64,000 nt of DNA from Saussurea involucrata (GCA_033807775.1 CM066314.1:94714929-94778928); one strand, 5' to 3'. Positions 44,259 through 57,225 are shown, counted from the stretch's first letter. Program-made: numbers and translations. The notes: generated by a model from the sequence alone, not told the origin.

Positions 44259-46165
44259 GTGATGAGTTAAATACAGAAGAAGAGTATGTGAAAGTGAAAG
44301 ACTTCTTTATGCCTTCTGAATATGTATTCAGAAAACCAATTGAGATTCCAAAGATTAAATTGCAAAGACTAGAAGAACCTGTGTGTGATTTCATTCTAGA
44401 GTTAAGTGATGTGCCATTAGCCAGACAATTTCATGATGATATTTTTCCTGAGGAAATATATGATAATCTCTACTACACAGAAGGAGAGTATGAGCTTTTG
44501 GAAAGTAACATTGATGGTTTTATGGAAGACAGAGCTCAGATGGTCTACTCAGAAGCTTCTAACATGTTCAGAGTTCCTGACTCAAAACTGCATATTCAGA
44601 AAAGAATCGAGAAAGTTCTGATGTTTCAACAAGATGAATTCAATGGTTTAATGTTTGTTAGAATGGAAGTACTGAAAGAAAGAAATACAAAGGTTTCCAT
44701 GTCTACATTTGATTTTCACAGATTGACTCTTGATGATCAGATCTTTCTAGTCAAGTTCTTTGCTAGCACTGAAGAAGCCTTGATAGAAATTGAATGCAGA
44801 AGACTTCTGGGTATTTATGTCAGAAATATATACTTGTATGACTTCCAGTTGGCTATTGAAGAAAGAAAAGAAAAGTGTAATCTGAGTTCTCCCACAAAGA
44901 AAACAGAAGTTGATTTGCATGTGAAGGGATTTGTGAATGAAGGAATGGAGACAGAAGGGTTCACATATATGGTTCACGAAAGACTTGAATTGTTCAGATT
45001 AAAAGAGTTGGTGAAGTACGGTGATGCAACTCTGAATTGGTTGTTGATTAGAATGGAAGTAAGTATGGACGCTGAAAAGGAGAGTTTAAAGAAGAGATGC
45101 ATAAACTGTGTGAAGAGGAGGTTGGATCTTAGAAGAAAAATCAGAAACAGTAGTGAATGGTTGCTATCTGAGGTGAATCCCAAAAAGATTCTACATAATG
45201 ATTTTGTGTTCCCTGCTGAGTATGAAGTGAATGGAATTTTGTCAGATGAAGCTGAAGAAATGCAGAACACAATATCTCAGAATGTGCAGATAACTAGTTT
45301 TGATCAAGCTGAACAGTCTGAACCAAAAGAAGATGAAATATCCATTGATCTAAATGGACACTTTCTTGAATTTGATTTACCTGAGTTCTTCAAACCAAAA
45401 GAGGTACAATTCTTGGATGTGTATTATGATAGACCTAAGGAGACTCAGATCTGGTTGGCTGAAAAATTAAGATGTCTTGGCAAAACAAAGCAAGCTGTTT
45501 ACTCAAAATTTTTAATCACTGGAATCAGAGAGTTGAGGGTTAAGAAATTCAGAAAGATGGAGTACTTATCTTTTGAAGTTCTGAGAGAAGATGGCAAGGT
45601 TTATTACTTTACTGATGCAGATTTTGAGAAACTATCAGTTGTTGACTTCTACAGATTACACAGTTTTCTATGCTTCAAAGAGTCAAGCAAAGACAGAAAT
45701 GAAAGGAAGGCCAGAAGTGTGGTAATTGAGGCCATGTTCTACATCTTAAGGTGGCACTGCTATACAGATTTTCAAATAGCTTTGTACCTACAAAAGTCAT
45801 GTGTTTATCTGGCAAATCCCAACACAGATCATGAACAGAAAAGGAATTTAAAGACTGGAAGTGTTCACAAATATCCAGAGTTGGGAGTATTTTTGAAAAA
45901 CAAAAGTGGAAAGATCTTCTTCAGAGCAAAGGAAACCGCAAAATACTGTTCTGGAACTTTAAGAATCATAAAGCACAATTTGGAGAAAAAGATGCTGAAA
46001 GTGAAGGAAGCAAACATGATTCAAGAGGTAATTAATCAGCAAGTTGAGATTATTCAAGAAATCATTGACAAAATTGATAAAAGGCTTAATCTGAGAAATG
46101 TGCTACTTCAGAAGATTGTTCCTGCTCTGAAAGAACTGGATGATGCAAAGTTTAAGTTTATTTGA
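41489..46165 (+). pseudogene. Element C ORF3, full-length copy (about 1558 codons, one in-frame stop)
   Basis: One frame from ATG 41489 to TGA 46163-46165, interrupted only by TAA at 42986-42988, also present in copy 1. N-terminal module (residues about 65-330) with NVPVQYIQQWWKYLR and LPPIWACFFHVVNKCLSGK, clearly the same fold family as A ORF3 (IPVRYLNQFW, LPPLWNTLFSILNRCLTGK). Coiled coil about 607-705, basic KRKFDDN...KGEKRQR about 727-746, acidic region, then a C-terminal module (about 1350-1555) with YYFTDADFEKLSVVDF, matching A's STFADADLRNINPYDL. No signal peptide or membrane helix seen. It ends 15 bases before the 3' LTR, abutting the PPT. Function unknown. Confidence 0.86.
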
Positions 46166-46166
46166 C

Positions 46167-46180
46167 AAAAAGGGGGAGAT
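46167..46180 (+). other. Element C polypurine tract
   Basis: AAAAAGGGGGAGAT directly before the 3' LTR, starting one base after the ORF3 stop codon. Confidence 0.93.
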
Positions 46181-46710
46181 TGTTAGATCTGAAGTTTTGT
46201 CAATAAACCAAGTGTTGAATATCTGATAAGAAGACTCAGATGTTCTGAGTAGAGAAGTCAGAGGTCTGACTGTGAATGCTCAGAAGTATTGATCAGAGAA
46301 ATCAGAAGTCTGGAAAGAGAAGTCAGATGTCTGAGTTAAGGAGTCAGAAGATCTGAGAAGCTTTATCAGAAGAATGTTCAGAAGTTCTGAACTACCTGTT
46401 CAGAACTTATGACGAGATACTTTACTTAGTATTTTATAAACTAATTAGGACACGTGTTATGTTCTTATTAGTCTTTCTTATTTGTACTGTAGCTTTAAGA
46501 TGTCCGTTGCAGTATAAATAGTAGTTAGCTCTATGTTGCTAACTGATTGATTTTTCCCGTATAACTTTGTATTCATTCTCTGTAATCTTTGAGATTCTCT
46601 CTCTCATAGATCTGTATTTCTGTTCATCATTGAATACAATTGGGCTTGATCATACAACTTCTCAATTACTGCTTTCTATATTGATTGTGAGATTAGATCC
46701 TGTTCTTTCA
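46181..46710 (+). repeat. Element C 3' LTR (530 bp)
   Basis: Same length as the 5' LTR; visible differences are three single bases (for example CACGTG at 46451-46456 where the 5' copy has TACGTG). TATA box at 46513-46521. Confidence 0.95.
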
Positions 46711-46715
46711 GATAC
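46711..46715. repeat. Target-site duplication of element C (right copy)
   Basis: GATAC, matching 30080-30084. Confidence 0.95.
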
Positions 46716-47393
46716 CTCTATTGACAGAGGTTGAGGATGACGAGTCTTTGTTTTAAAACCACACGTTAATCATCTTCTTATGTTTCTTCAAGTAAGGATC
46801 CACAGAGATTTTCACCCTTTTGCTTACAGAGATTAGATTTGGAAAATCTGGTTTGTTCGTTTTTCCAATCACAAATAAAGAGGACAGAGGTTTGTTTCTT
46901 TTGCCTTCAACACCTAGGGTGATATCATCATACCCTATACCTCGTCTCCCTATTTGTGAGTTTACTTTTTCATAAACTTTCTGTGCATCTTTATAGTTTT
47001 TAAGCAAAACTTCTCTTCTGAGTAAATCTTGCCATAATACCTCTCTTTCTCTTTGAAAGTATTCTTTAAGAGCTCTTATGTCAGTAGTTTCGCTCCTTGA
47101 AACTGAAAGTTATTTTGTTTTATCTTTTAAAGTATTGGTTAATTCAGAAATTTGTTTTTTTAAAGGATCTAGAGTTTTGTTCCAATTCTTTTCTATTCTC
47201 TCTTTTTTCCTCAAAAATCTTTGCTTTTTCTTGAGTGAGAAGCCGTACTTCTCTCTCATTGAAAGTGAGTCTTTTCTGAATACTTTGATTTATCTCTTTC
47301 AGTTCAATTAATTCAATGTTAATTCTAAGTGTATTATCATCTACAGAGGTAATACAAGAGTTGGAATTTGAAGTAGATACCTCAGAGTCAGTG
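46716..47393 (-). pseudogene. gag: Element A gag, middle fragment between C and G
   Basis: About 680 bases. On the minus strand it starts with an acidic/Ser segment, then a coiled coil (IELKEINQ...LLTQEKAKIFEEKREN), then after a frameshift in an A-run near 47155 a second stretch (DAQKVYEKVNSQIGRRGIGY...KTNKPDFPNL). A stop near 47110 and another at 46753 add to the decay. A coiled coil after the zinc knuckles matches the layout of C gag. G is inserted at its 5' side and C at its 3' side. Confidence 0.8.
47389..47393. repeat. Target-site duplication of element G (left copy)
   Basis: CAGTG; the second copy is 55685-55689. Confidence 0.95.
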
Positions 47394-49137
47394 TGTAACA
47401 TCCCAAAACATACATAACCAAATAACCTTCATTCATGTAAATATTCCATTTTCTAGATACACCTTGTTTCACCTTGGGTCCCACAGTCTGTCTAAATATA
47501 AACAAGAAAAACGCATTACAAGCCTTTTCATAATTAAGTTACAAAATAACTAACGATAAAGTTATATGTACAAAACATCCTAAAATTTCATAATGATCAT
47601 CTCCACAAAAGCTATCCCTCCATTTATCTAACTACTTGATCTTTACTCGAATCACCACCTGGAAAACATGTTTTAAAACAAAATGAGGGTTAGACTAAAC
47701 AGTCTAGTGAGGAAATCCCAGTTAGTTTTAATAAATCTTTTGTATAATCTTCACACGCATATCAAATACCATTCAAGAATTATATCTCCCGTATCACCTT
47801 ATCCCTCCACCATTGGCCAAATACATTGGTTGCGAGCCAATTAACACACCGGTCCTATGCCCGGCCACGTATTATATCCCAATATAATACTCACGTAATT
47901 CATGATATATAAATACATCATAATCACACACACGTATGACATATTCATACACTTTATCAACCATTTATTCAACCACATAAATGTATTCCAGTAAAATACT
48001 TTTGAAGTAAAACTCACCTTATGATAACTTGAAGTCACTCGTACTTGCACACAGTACTATTAGCAATACCACAAATGTCCACACCACACTAACGAGGAAT
48101 AACCGATCCTGTAATACATTCACATTGGTAGAATATCACATATCTATATGCATACAAGACTTACTATGATGAATAGCAATCTTAGCAACTCACCAAAACA
48201 CTCCTAAAATGTAACCAAGTCAAAACCGAACAACTTGAATTTGACACATAAGATGGTATTAAATTGTCTAATTATACATCCAAATACCCATAACAATACC
48301 TCAGACAACTTACTAAACGATGCCTCGACTTTAAACTAAAACGGCCAAAAGTTAGAAAATTTTTGTAAAACCAAACAGAAGCCGGCGCCAACTGCTCGGC
48401 GCCAATCCATCGGCGCCACCCATCGGCGCGGAGCTCTGTTCCAAAAACCTGCACGAGTTTCTTCTCCAAAATCCAAGGTTTTCTCAAACCCAAACCTTCC
48501 CAAATCAGTTCTAAATTTCCCCAAATCAATATTTTGAGTACTATAGACCTTTTAGAACCAATACTAACATATAACAATAGCAAAACCAACAAATCCAAAT
48601 CATTGATTTTACCAATTTCAAACCCAAAATCCCAAAATCCCAAAACTCCATTATCAACCAATTTTAGCAACCAACCCACTTCTAACTTTGATTTTATGAT
48701 GAACTCATAGAAACCTAATTGGAAATCAGAAGCTAATTTATGGAACATATAAAACCTTCTAGCTAGAATCAAACACAAAGAAGATAATTAACAAGAGACC
48801 ACCAGATTTGAAAGGATTTACCTTAAGATTAACTCTCAATCACAAGTTTTCTTCTTGAATTCCCTTCCTCCTTCTTTCTCTTCTTGACCGAATTTTGCAT
48901 ACACACACACACTCAAATTGATTTGCTAAAAGCTGATTTCTTATCCTAATATACAAAATGAGTCGGTTTGTAAAAAGGTTTGGTCATAAGTACCAATTCA
49001 ACCCTCAACTCCTAACACTTGACCATCTAAACTTCTAAACTACCAATTAACTAATTAACTTATCTATTGACTCCTATCCTCAAGAAATAGTTAACATAAA
49101 ACATAAAATAATAAAAGAAAAATACCTGGTTATTACA
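47394..49137 (-). repeat. Element G 3' LTR (1744 bp)
   Basis: TGTAACATCCC to TTATTACA on the plus strand. Contains an unusual GC-rich cluster of GGCGCC words at 48382-48432 in an otherwise AT-rich LTR. A 168-codon frame at 48272-48778 is present in both LTRs but resembles nothing and is not called. Confidence 0.94.
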
Positions 49138-49175
49138 ACATCTCCCCCTTAAAAGAATTCCGTCCCGGAATTCAT
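49138..49175 (-). other. Element G polypurine tract
   Basis: The minus strand reads CTTTTAAGGGGGAGATGT (49138-49155) against the 3' LTR. Confidence 0.9.
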
Positions 49176-52100
49176 TTAAATGAACAGATGAGGGTATTTG
49201 TTTCGCATTTCCGACTCTAATTCCCATGTCGCATCTTGGCCTCTGTGATGTTTCCACTGTACTTTCACTTGTCTGATCTCTTTATTCCGCAACACTTTAA
49301 CTTTGCGATCGACAATTGCTTCCGGTTCCTCAACATAGTTTAATCTTTCATCCACTTGTATCTCTGGTAAGGAAACAGCCTGATCTGGAGTAACCAGACA
49401 TTTTCGGAAATTTGATACGTGGAACGCGTTATGAATTCTACCCAGTTCTGGCGGAAGATCCAATCTGTACGCTACCTCACCGATCCTTTCTGTTATTGCA
49501 AACGGTCCAATATACCTCGGGCTAAGCTTTCCATGCCTTCCAAATCGGATGACTCCTTTCCATGGCGAAACTTTCAGCATTACGAAATCCCCAACTTGAA
49601 ATTCTAATGGTTTCCGGCGTCGATCTGCGTAGCTTTTCTGTCGGTCTTGAGCCATCTTCAATCTTTCCCGAATCTGAGTAACCTTATCCGATGTTGACTG
49701 AACTATATCCGGTCCTGCTAACTGTTTCTCTCCCACTTCACTCCAACATAGCGGCGTTCGACATCTTCTACCATACAATACTTCAAACGGTGCTGCTTGA
49801 ATGCTGGAATGATAACTGTTGTTGTAGGCAAATTCAATCAACGGCAAATGCTTATCCCACGATCCTCCAAAATCCACAATACAAGCCCGGAGCATATCTT
49901 CTAACGTCTGAATTGTTCGTTCACTCTGACCGTCTGTCTGAGGGTGATATGCTGTACTCAACTTTATCTGTGTTCCCAACTCTCTTTGAAAGCTCCTCCA
50001 GAACCTCGAAGTGAAACGACTATCCCGATCAGAAATAATCGAGATTGGAACACCGTGTCGCGTTACTATTTCATCAATGTATAACTTAGCCAAACGGTCC
50101 ATCGAATCGGTTTACTTTATCGGTAGGAAGTGAGCAGACTTTGTCAACCTATCGACGATCACCCAAATAGAATCACACCCCTTTGAAGTCCTCGGTAACT
50201 TTGTAATGAAATCGGTAGTAATCTGTTCCCACTTCCACATCGGTATTTCTAACTTCTGTAATTGACCAAACGGCTTTTGATTTTCAATTTTTACCTTTTT
50301 ACAAGTATTGCACTCTTCCACATACTTAGCAATGCTTCTTTTGATACCCGGCCACCAATAAAACTGTTTCAAATCTTTATACATCTTGTTCGTACCTGGG
50401 TGAATAGAGAAACGGGATTTATGAGCTTCTTGCAGTACACGGTCACGTAACCCACCCAGACGAGGTACCCAAATCCTGTTCTCCATACACAACAACCCAC
50501 GATTATCCTTTACTAGCAATGCCAACAATCCCACTATCCGTTCCGCTTTCGAATGTTCTTCTTGACAAGCTTCGATTTGACACTTTTGCAATTCATCAAA
50601 GATATTCGGTAACAGTTCAGCCCTTAATGAAACAACTTTTATTCTTCCACTTCTTTCTTGCCGACTCAAAGCATCAGCTACTACATTAGCTTTTCCCGGA
50701 TGATATAGAATTTCACAATCTTAATCATTCACTAATTCTAGCCATCTCCTTTGCCTCATGTTTAATTCCTTCTGATCGAAAAGATGTTGAAGACTCTTAT
50801 GATCAGTATAAATTTGACACTTGGTACCATACAGATAATGCCTCCAAATCTTCAACGCGAAAACTACCGCAGCAAGCTCCATGTCATGTGTGGGATACTG
50901 TCTTTCATGATCTTTTAATTGGCGAGAAGCATAAGCAATGACCTTTCCCCGCTGCATAAGTACACAACCCAAACCCAACTTCGAAGCATCACTGTATACC
51001 ACAAAATCTTCAGAACCCTCAGGCAATGCTAATATCGGTGCACTACATAATTTCTCTTTCAGTACTCGGAATGCTGCATCCTGTTCCGCTTCCCATTCAA
51101 ACTTCAGATTCTTCCTAGTCAGCTTAGTCAGAGGAGTCGCGATACGAGAGAAGTCCTTGATGAACTTTCGGTAATAACCAGCTAAACCCAGAAAACTGCG
51201 TACCTCCGTTGCTGTCTTTGGCGGTTCCCACTTTTCAACTGCTTCCACTTTCATCGGATCAACCTGTATACCTTTTTCGGAAACGACATGCCCCAGAAAC
51301 TGAACTTCTCGTAACCAAAACTCACATTTTGAAAACTTAGCATACAACTTTTCTTTCTTCAGCAACTCCAGAACCAAACGAAGGTGTTGAGCATGGTCTT
51401 CTTTGGATCGAGAATATATAAGAATATCATCAATAAATACAATAACGAATTTATCGAGATATGGCTTACATACTCGATTCATCAAATCCATGAAAACAGC
51501 TGGAGCGTTCGTCAACCCAAACGACATTACCAAAAATTCATAGTGACCATACCTTGTTCTAAAAGCGGTCTTCAGAACATCTTCTTCTTTAACCTGCAGT
51601 TGATGATAGCCAGATCTGAGATCAATCTTGGAAAAATAACAAGCTCCAACCAATTGATCGAAGAGGTCATCTATTCTAGGTAGCGGGTACTTGTTCTTGA
51701 TCGTACGTTTATTCAGTTCCCGGTAGTCAATACACATTCTCATCGAACCATCCTTCTTTTTCACAAACAGAACGGGTGCTCCCCATGGCGAAGAACTATG
51801 TCTGATAAAGCCCTTATCGGATAACTCTTGCAACTGTGTCATCATCTCTTTCATTTCTGGAGGTGCTAAACAATACGGTGCACGAGCAATAGGAGTGGCT
51901 CCGGGAATCAAGTCAATGCCGAACTCTGCTTGTCTAACAGGCGGAAGACTATTCAAGTCTTCGGGAAACACTTCAGGAAACTCACTCACAATTGGAATAT
52001 CTTCCAACTTACTCTTCTCAGGTCTACTATCTATCACATAGGCTATATAACTCTGACAACCCTTGCTGACACACTTACGGGCTTTTAACACAGATATAAG

Positions 52101-53675
52101 ACTAGACTGATGGTTCTTACGATCACCGTAAATCACCACGGCCCTATTATCAGGTAACACAACATTGATAATCTTCTTATCACATACAATGTTAGCTTGG
52201 TTCTCGGCTAACCAGTCCATCCCGACTACCACATCAAATTCAATTAATGCTATAGGAAATAGTTGTATAGGCACTTTACATCCTTCTATATCTATCACAC
52301 CTTTCTCAAACACTTCCTTAACTGACACTTGTCTATCATTAGCAGTATCTACTAACATAGCATGATCTAAGACTTTAGGTTTTAAATGCACACAATCCGC
52401 AAAGGAAGGAGACACAAAAGATCGGTTTGCACCGGAATCAAATAACACCTTGGCACGTGTAGAATTTACGAAAAATGTACCTGTGACCACATCCGGAGTT
52501 TCCTCCGCCTCTTTAGCTGTCATCTGAAACGTACGACCCCTTGTTCGCGGTGGCTCTATCCTTGGAACTACTGGTCTAACAGTTGCTGGTTTCCCTGAAG
52601 TTCCACCGTGTTGTATTCTGCCCCGCGGACAATCCGATTGAAGATGATCCGGTGAGTTACATAGATAACAAAACCGCGCTAAGGGACAATATTTAACAAT
52701 GTGCCCAGTTTTCCCACATTTAAAACATATCCGAGATTCCACTTGGCAATTTCCCTGATGAGAACGATTACATTTCGGACACGGTCTTCCCGTTGGTTGG
52801 AACGGCGGACGGTTATCGTTTCTTTGAAACCTGGACCTTTTCGGATCATACTGTGGTCCTTCCCATTTCCTCTTTCCCATACCCCTATCATTCACATCCC
52901 TTTTGTTGTCCCGCTCTATATTTTCGGCTTCATTAACTGCTGCTGAGAAGGTAGTAGGCCTTGTTGCATATGTCAATCTTCTAACTTCTGAATTCAGTCC
53001 ATAAACAAACCTATCCATCTTCATCCTTTCCGTTGCAACATAATATTCTGCAAATCTAGACTTTTCTATGAACCGAGCTGTGTAATCTCTTACAGATAAG
53101 TTCCCTTGTTGCAAATTCATAAACTCTTCTTCTAACTGCTTTACTGCTGCTTGAGGACAAAATTGTCCTTTAAAAGCTGTTGCAAAATCATTCCAAGAAA
53201 TAATAGTGCGTACATCTGGTCCCTTAGATTCAGTGAGAGCCTCCCACCAATACAATGCATCCGCCTTCAGCATCGCCGTTCCATATAAGACTTTATCTTC
53301 TTCCGCACATTTACTGGTTTTGAATACAGCTTCAATCTCTATTATCCACCGCATAGCTTTCACTGGATCTCTTTCTCCCGCATAAGTTGGAGGTTTACAA
53401 CTTAGAAACATTTTATAATCACACTTCCTTTGTACTGATGAGGCCGTAGGAGTAACTAACAATTCATCTTCTTGATTCGGATCAGGTATGCCAGTTCCAA
53501 TGTGACGGCTTTGATTAAACATAGTTTGTATACTTGTTTGTAACCTCCCCATTTCCGTCATCAGATCATCCCTTGTAATAAATTCAGAACCGCCTGGTGG
53601 ATTCCTACCCCCATTTCTGCCTCCACCTCTTTGTCCTCCTCTTCCTCCCCTTTGATATATAGTGCCACTTGCCAT
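49176..53675 (-). pseudogene. gag-pol: Element G Gag-Pol polyprotein (1500 codons, two in-frame stops)
   Basis: ATG at 53675. RGG-rich start, gag, knuckles CPKCNRSHQGNC, CFKCGKTGHIVKYC and CYLCNSPDHLQSDC (around residues 300-350), protease VLFDSGANRSFVS (about 410), RT (YRELNKRTIKNKYPLPRID; FIDDILIYS about 748), RNase H VYSDASKLGLGCVLMQ, integrase zinc domain (HPGTNKMY...CNTCKKVK), core TTDFITKLP, SIISDRDSRF, HPQTDGQSERT, GPY/F-type LSPRYIGPFAITERIGEVAY, and a C-terminal chromodomain (last about 55 residues; VKVQWKHHRGQDATWE). In-frame stops: TAA 50721-50723 (between RNase H and integrase) and TAA 50112-50114 (after HFLPIK, in the integrase core). The frame is otherwise continuous, so inactivation is recent. 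The chromodomain normally steers insertion to heterochromatin. Confidence 0.95.
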
Positions 53676-53938
53676 TATGTAGATTCAGACAAGGTTAATA
53701 TACACATAAACACATACCCCATATAACAAGGTATTCTGGTTCAAACATGTACCTGTAAGATCATAATTACACTGGCCAAGTGTAACCCGAAATTACCTTA
53801 CATGCTGTTCCATCAACCCTTTTTATACTTAGCATCCCCAGGTTCTAATATATTATGGACATCCTACTTCACATGCAGTTTAAGTCTAGGTATAGATATT
53901 AACACCTAAATCCCTTAAACTAGGGCTCTGATACCATC
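53676..53938 (-). other. Element G leader with primer-binding site
   Basis: About 260 bases. PBS is the complement of 53925-53936 (TGGTATCAGAGC, continuing CC), two bases from the LTR. Nothing else recognised. Confidence 0.9.
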
Positions 53939-55684
53939 TGTAACATCCCACAACATACATAACCAAATAACCTTCATTCATGTAAATATTCCATTTTCTA
54001 GATACACCTTGTTTCACCTTGGGTCCCACAGTCTGTCTAAATATAAACAAGAAAAACCCATTACAAGCCTTTTCATAATTAAGTTACAAAATAACTAACG
54101 ATAAAGTTATATGTACAAAACATCCTAAAATTCCATAATGATCATCTCCACAAAAGTTATCCCTCCATTTATCTAACTACTTGATCTTTACTCGAATCAC
54201 CACCTGGAAAACATGTTTTAAAACAAAATGAGGGTTAGACTAAACAGTCTAGTGAGGAAATCCCGGTTAGTTTTAATAAATCTTTTGTATAATCTTCACA
54301 CGCATATCAAATACCATTCAAGAATTATATCTCCCGTATCACCTTATCCCTCCACCATTGGCCAAATACATTGGTTGCGAGCCAATTAACACACCGGTCC
54401 TATGCCCGGCCACGTATTATATCCCAATATAATACTCACGTAATTCATGATATATAAATACATCATAATCACACACACGTATGACATATTCATACACTTT
54501 ATCAACCATTTATTCAACCACATAAATGTATTCCAGTAAAATACTTTTGAAGTAAAACTCACCTTATGATAACTTGAAGTCACCCGTACTTGCACACAGT
54601 ACTATTAGCAATACCACAAATGTCCACACCACACTAACGAGGAATAACCGATCCTGTAATACATTCACATTGGTAGAATATCACATATCTATATGCATAC
54701 AAGACTTACTATGATGAATAGCAATCTTAGCAACTCACCAAAACACTCCTAAAATGTAACCAAGTCAAAACCGAACAACTTGAATTTGACACATAAGATG
54801 GTATTAAATTGTCTAATTATACATCGAAATACCCTTAACAATACCTCAGACAACTTACTAAACGATGCCTCGACTTTAAACTAAAACGGCCAAAAGTTAG
54901 AAATTTTTTGTAAAACCAAACAGAAGCCGGCGCCAACTGCTCGGCGCCGATCCATCGGCGCCACCCATCGGCGCGGAGCTCTGTTCCAAAAACCTGCACG
55001 AGTTTCTTCTCCAAAATCCAAGGTTTTCTCAAACCCAAACCTTCCCAAATCAGTTCTAAATTTCCCCAAATCAATATTTTGAGTACTATAGACCTTTTAG
55101 AACCAATACTAACATATAACAATAGCAAAACCAACAAATCCAAATCATTGATTTTACCAATTTCAAACCCAAAATCCCAAAATCCCAAAACTCCATTATC
55201 AACCAATTTTAGCAACCAACCCACTTCTAACTTTGAATTTATGATGAACTCATAGAAACCTAATTGGAAATCAGAAGCTAATTTATGGAACATATAAAAC
55301 CTTCTAGCTAGAATCAAACACAAAGAAGATAATTAACAAGAGACCACCAGATTTGAAAGGATTTACCTTAAGATTAACTCTCAATCACAAGTTTTCTTCT
55401 TGAATTCCCTTCCTCCTTCTTTCTCTTCTTGACCGAATTTTGCACACACACACACACACTCAAATTGATTTGCTAAAAGCTGATTTCTTATCCTAATATA
55501 CAAAATGAGTCGGTTTGTAAAAAGGTTTGGTCATAAGTACCAATTCAACCCTCAACTCCTAACACTTGACCATCTAAACTTCTAAACTACCAATTAACAA
55601 ATTAACTTATCTATTGACTCCTATCCTCAAGAAATAGTTAACATAAAACTTAAAATAATAAAAGAAAAATACCTGGTTATTACA
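53939..55684 (-). repeat. Element G 5' LTR (1746 bp)
   Basis: Homologous to 47394-49137, with about 14 visible substitutions and a CA-repeat length change near 55443. GGCGCC cluster at 54928-54978. Confidence 0.94.
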
Positions 55685-55689
55685 CAGTG
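55685..55689. repeat. Target-site duplication of element G (right copy)
   Basis: CAGTG, matching 47389-47393. Confidence 0.95.
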
Positions 55690-57056
55690 CAGGAGTAGAC
55701 TTCTGCCATGCCACAGAAGAGGGCATTGGCGGTATGTTCATCGTCAGAAGTAGAGTCTGACTGGAAGTCTTCTGTGTTCTCCTCAGAATGTCCTTTTGCC
55801 ATTAAGGATTTTTGAGCATAATATTCGGCTTTCGTTTTGTAGAAAGCAGAGTCCCTCTGTGGGCGATTTGATCTGCTTCTGCATTCATTCGCAAAATGGC
55901 CTGGTTTTCCGCAGTTAAAACACCCTTGAGGAGTGTTTCCTGTTCGATCATTGGACTTCTGTAGGTCTCCGCCTTTCTCTGATCTACATTCATTTGCATA
56001 GTGACCAGGTTTGCCGCACTTGTAGCATTCTTGCTGTGTGTGGCTTACCTAGTCATCTGACCTCTGTCGGTCATTCCCTCTGTAATTTCTATCGCTTGAC
56101 CTCTGTTGGCCACTTGATTCTTCTCCTCTTCTGTCATCTCTTCTGTTGTCTCTTCTGAACTCTTTTGTCAATAGAGCTAAAGATTTAGCTAGTGACGCAA
56201 GAGTTATTTCCTTTTCTGCTTGCTCTTCTTCTTCACTGTCAATTATCACCATCTTCTTCTTCTTCTTCTCCTTCTTCTTCTCCTCTGTGGCTTTATCATT
56301 TCTTGGTCTCTGTGCATCCTCTTTAGTTTTACTAACCAATGCATATGGTGCAATGGTTAGTGTTTTAGCCTGTGCTATCTAAGGTTCTTGTGCGGCTAAT
56401 GTTCCGTAAAGATCAGAGAGAGTCCAGGTGTCTAGATCCTGATTTGTCTGTTGGGACATAGACAGCTGGAGCCATTCTTCATTTAGACTTTTTAAAAACA
56501 TGACATTGTTTTCTTCAGAAGTTCTGTCAATGCCTGATTTTCTGCACTTGTTGATTAGAGAGTTGAATCTGTCGTATGTTGTTTGCAGAGATTCTGTTGC
56601 AGAGGCTCTGAATGCATGATATTCATTGATGTACTGTGCTCTTCGGTTTTTTTGTGTTTTAGCACCTCCTTCCAACTGTCTTTCCAGTTCTTTCCACAGA
56701 TCATGCGCTGTTTCACATAAATCCAAGGATTGAAAGAGTTCGTTGGGTATTGCCATAATTAATGTCCTCTTGGTTTTCTGAGCAACTTCATCTTCTGCTT
56801 TATCTTCGGTTGACCACTCCCCTTTTGGCTTTGGTTTTTGATATTCGGGGATTTCGGCAGATTCAGTAGTAGCAGGTATACAAGGTACTACTGTCATGGG
56901 AATAGGAGGAGGATTGTACAGATATTGTACTTGATTTTTTTCAGTGCCCTCGAAAAAATGGACCATTCTTATTTTCCACTGAGGATACTCATCTCGAAGG
57001 AGAGTAGGAGGTTTAGTGAGAGAACCAGTAGTAAACAAATTATTTGTATTTGTCAT
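55690..57056 (-). pseudogene. gag: Element A gag, N-terminal portion
   Basis: ATG at 57056. Capsid region with YPQWKIRM, HDLWKELERQLEGG and FLKSLNEEWLQLSMSQ (to about 56380); a lysine-rich linker with KKKEKKKKK; then two adjacent zinc knuckles, CYKCGKPGHYANEC (complement of 55986-56027) and CFNCGKPGHFANEC (55881-55922). In-frame TAG stops at 56379-56381 and 56049-56051. The frame continues to the G insertion at 55685 and resumes at 47393. Summed over its four pieces the original gag was about 1030 codons, similar to C gag. F's gag start (1-162) is the same protein. Confidence 0.9.
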
Positions 57057-57225
57057 TTGAAGATTTTAGAAAGAAAGTATGACTAAAGAGTTACTTCGAT
57101 GAGCTTGAAGATTTTCTGGGTTTAAGCAGTTTCCAGACATAATTTTAAATCTCAATAATATCTATCACGAGTCTTGATAAGTGGATCACTTGATATTGAA
57201 AATCAAGGAAGGCTCTGATACCAAT
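57057..57225 (-). other. Element A leader with primer-binding site
   Basis: PBS is the complement of 57212-57223 (TGGTATCAGAGC), two bases from the LTR. The remainder is AT-rich untranslated leader. Confidence 0.9.

Larger units (their letters stand above)
30085..46710 (+). mobile_element. Element C: 16.6-kb Sirevirus-like copia element with internal duplication
   Basis: LTRs 30085-30614 and 46181-46710, each 530 bp with three visible differences, flanked by GATAC. Order: PBS, gag (30823-33963), pol (33969-37370), a palindrome array, internal PPT-like site, a duplicated front half of ORF3 (37691-40974 and 40975-44258), complete ORF3 (41489-46165), PPT, LTR. It is inserted in A gag on the opposite strand. 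Without the 3284-bp duplication it would be about 13.3 kb. Confidence 0.96.
47394..55684 (-). mobile_element. Element G: Ty3/gypsy chromovirus (Tekay-like), 8.3 kb
   Basis: Minus strand. LTRs 47394-49137 and 53939-55684, flanked by CAGTG. A single Gag-Pol frame (53675-49176) runs gag, zinc knuckles, protease, RT, RNase H, integrase and chromodomain, the gypsy order (integrase last), unlike the copia elements around it. LTRs differ at about 14 positions by eye. The chromodomain and long LTRs point to the Tekay/Del lineage, an inference from architecture. Confidence 0.95.

Noticed and set aside
48272..48778. A 168-codon ORF in both G LTRs (also 54835-55323)
   Set aside because: It is shared only because the LTRs are copies; it is low-complexity, lacks recognisable motifs and lies in U3.
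48898..48912. CA microsatellite in G LTRs (also about 55443)
   Set aside because: A short simple repeat with ordinary length variation between LTRs.
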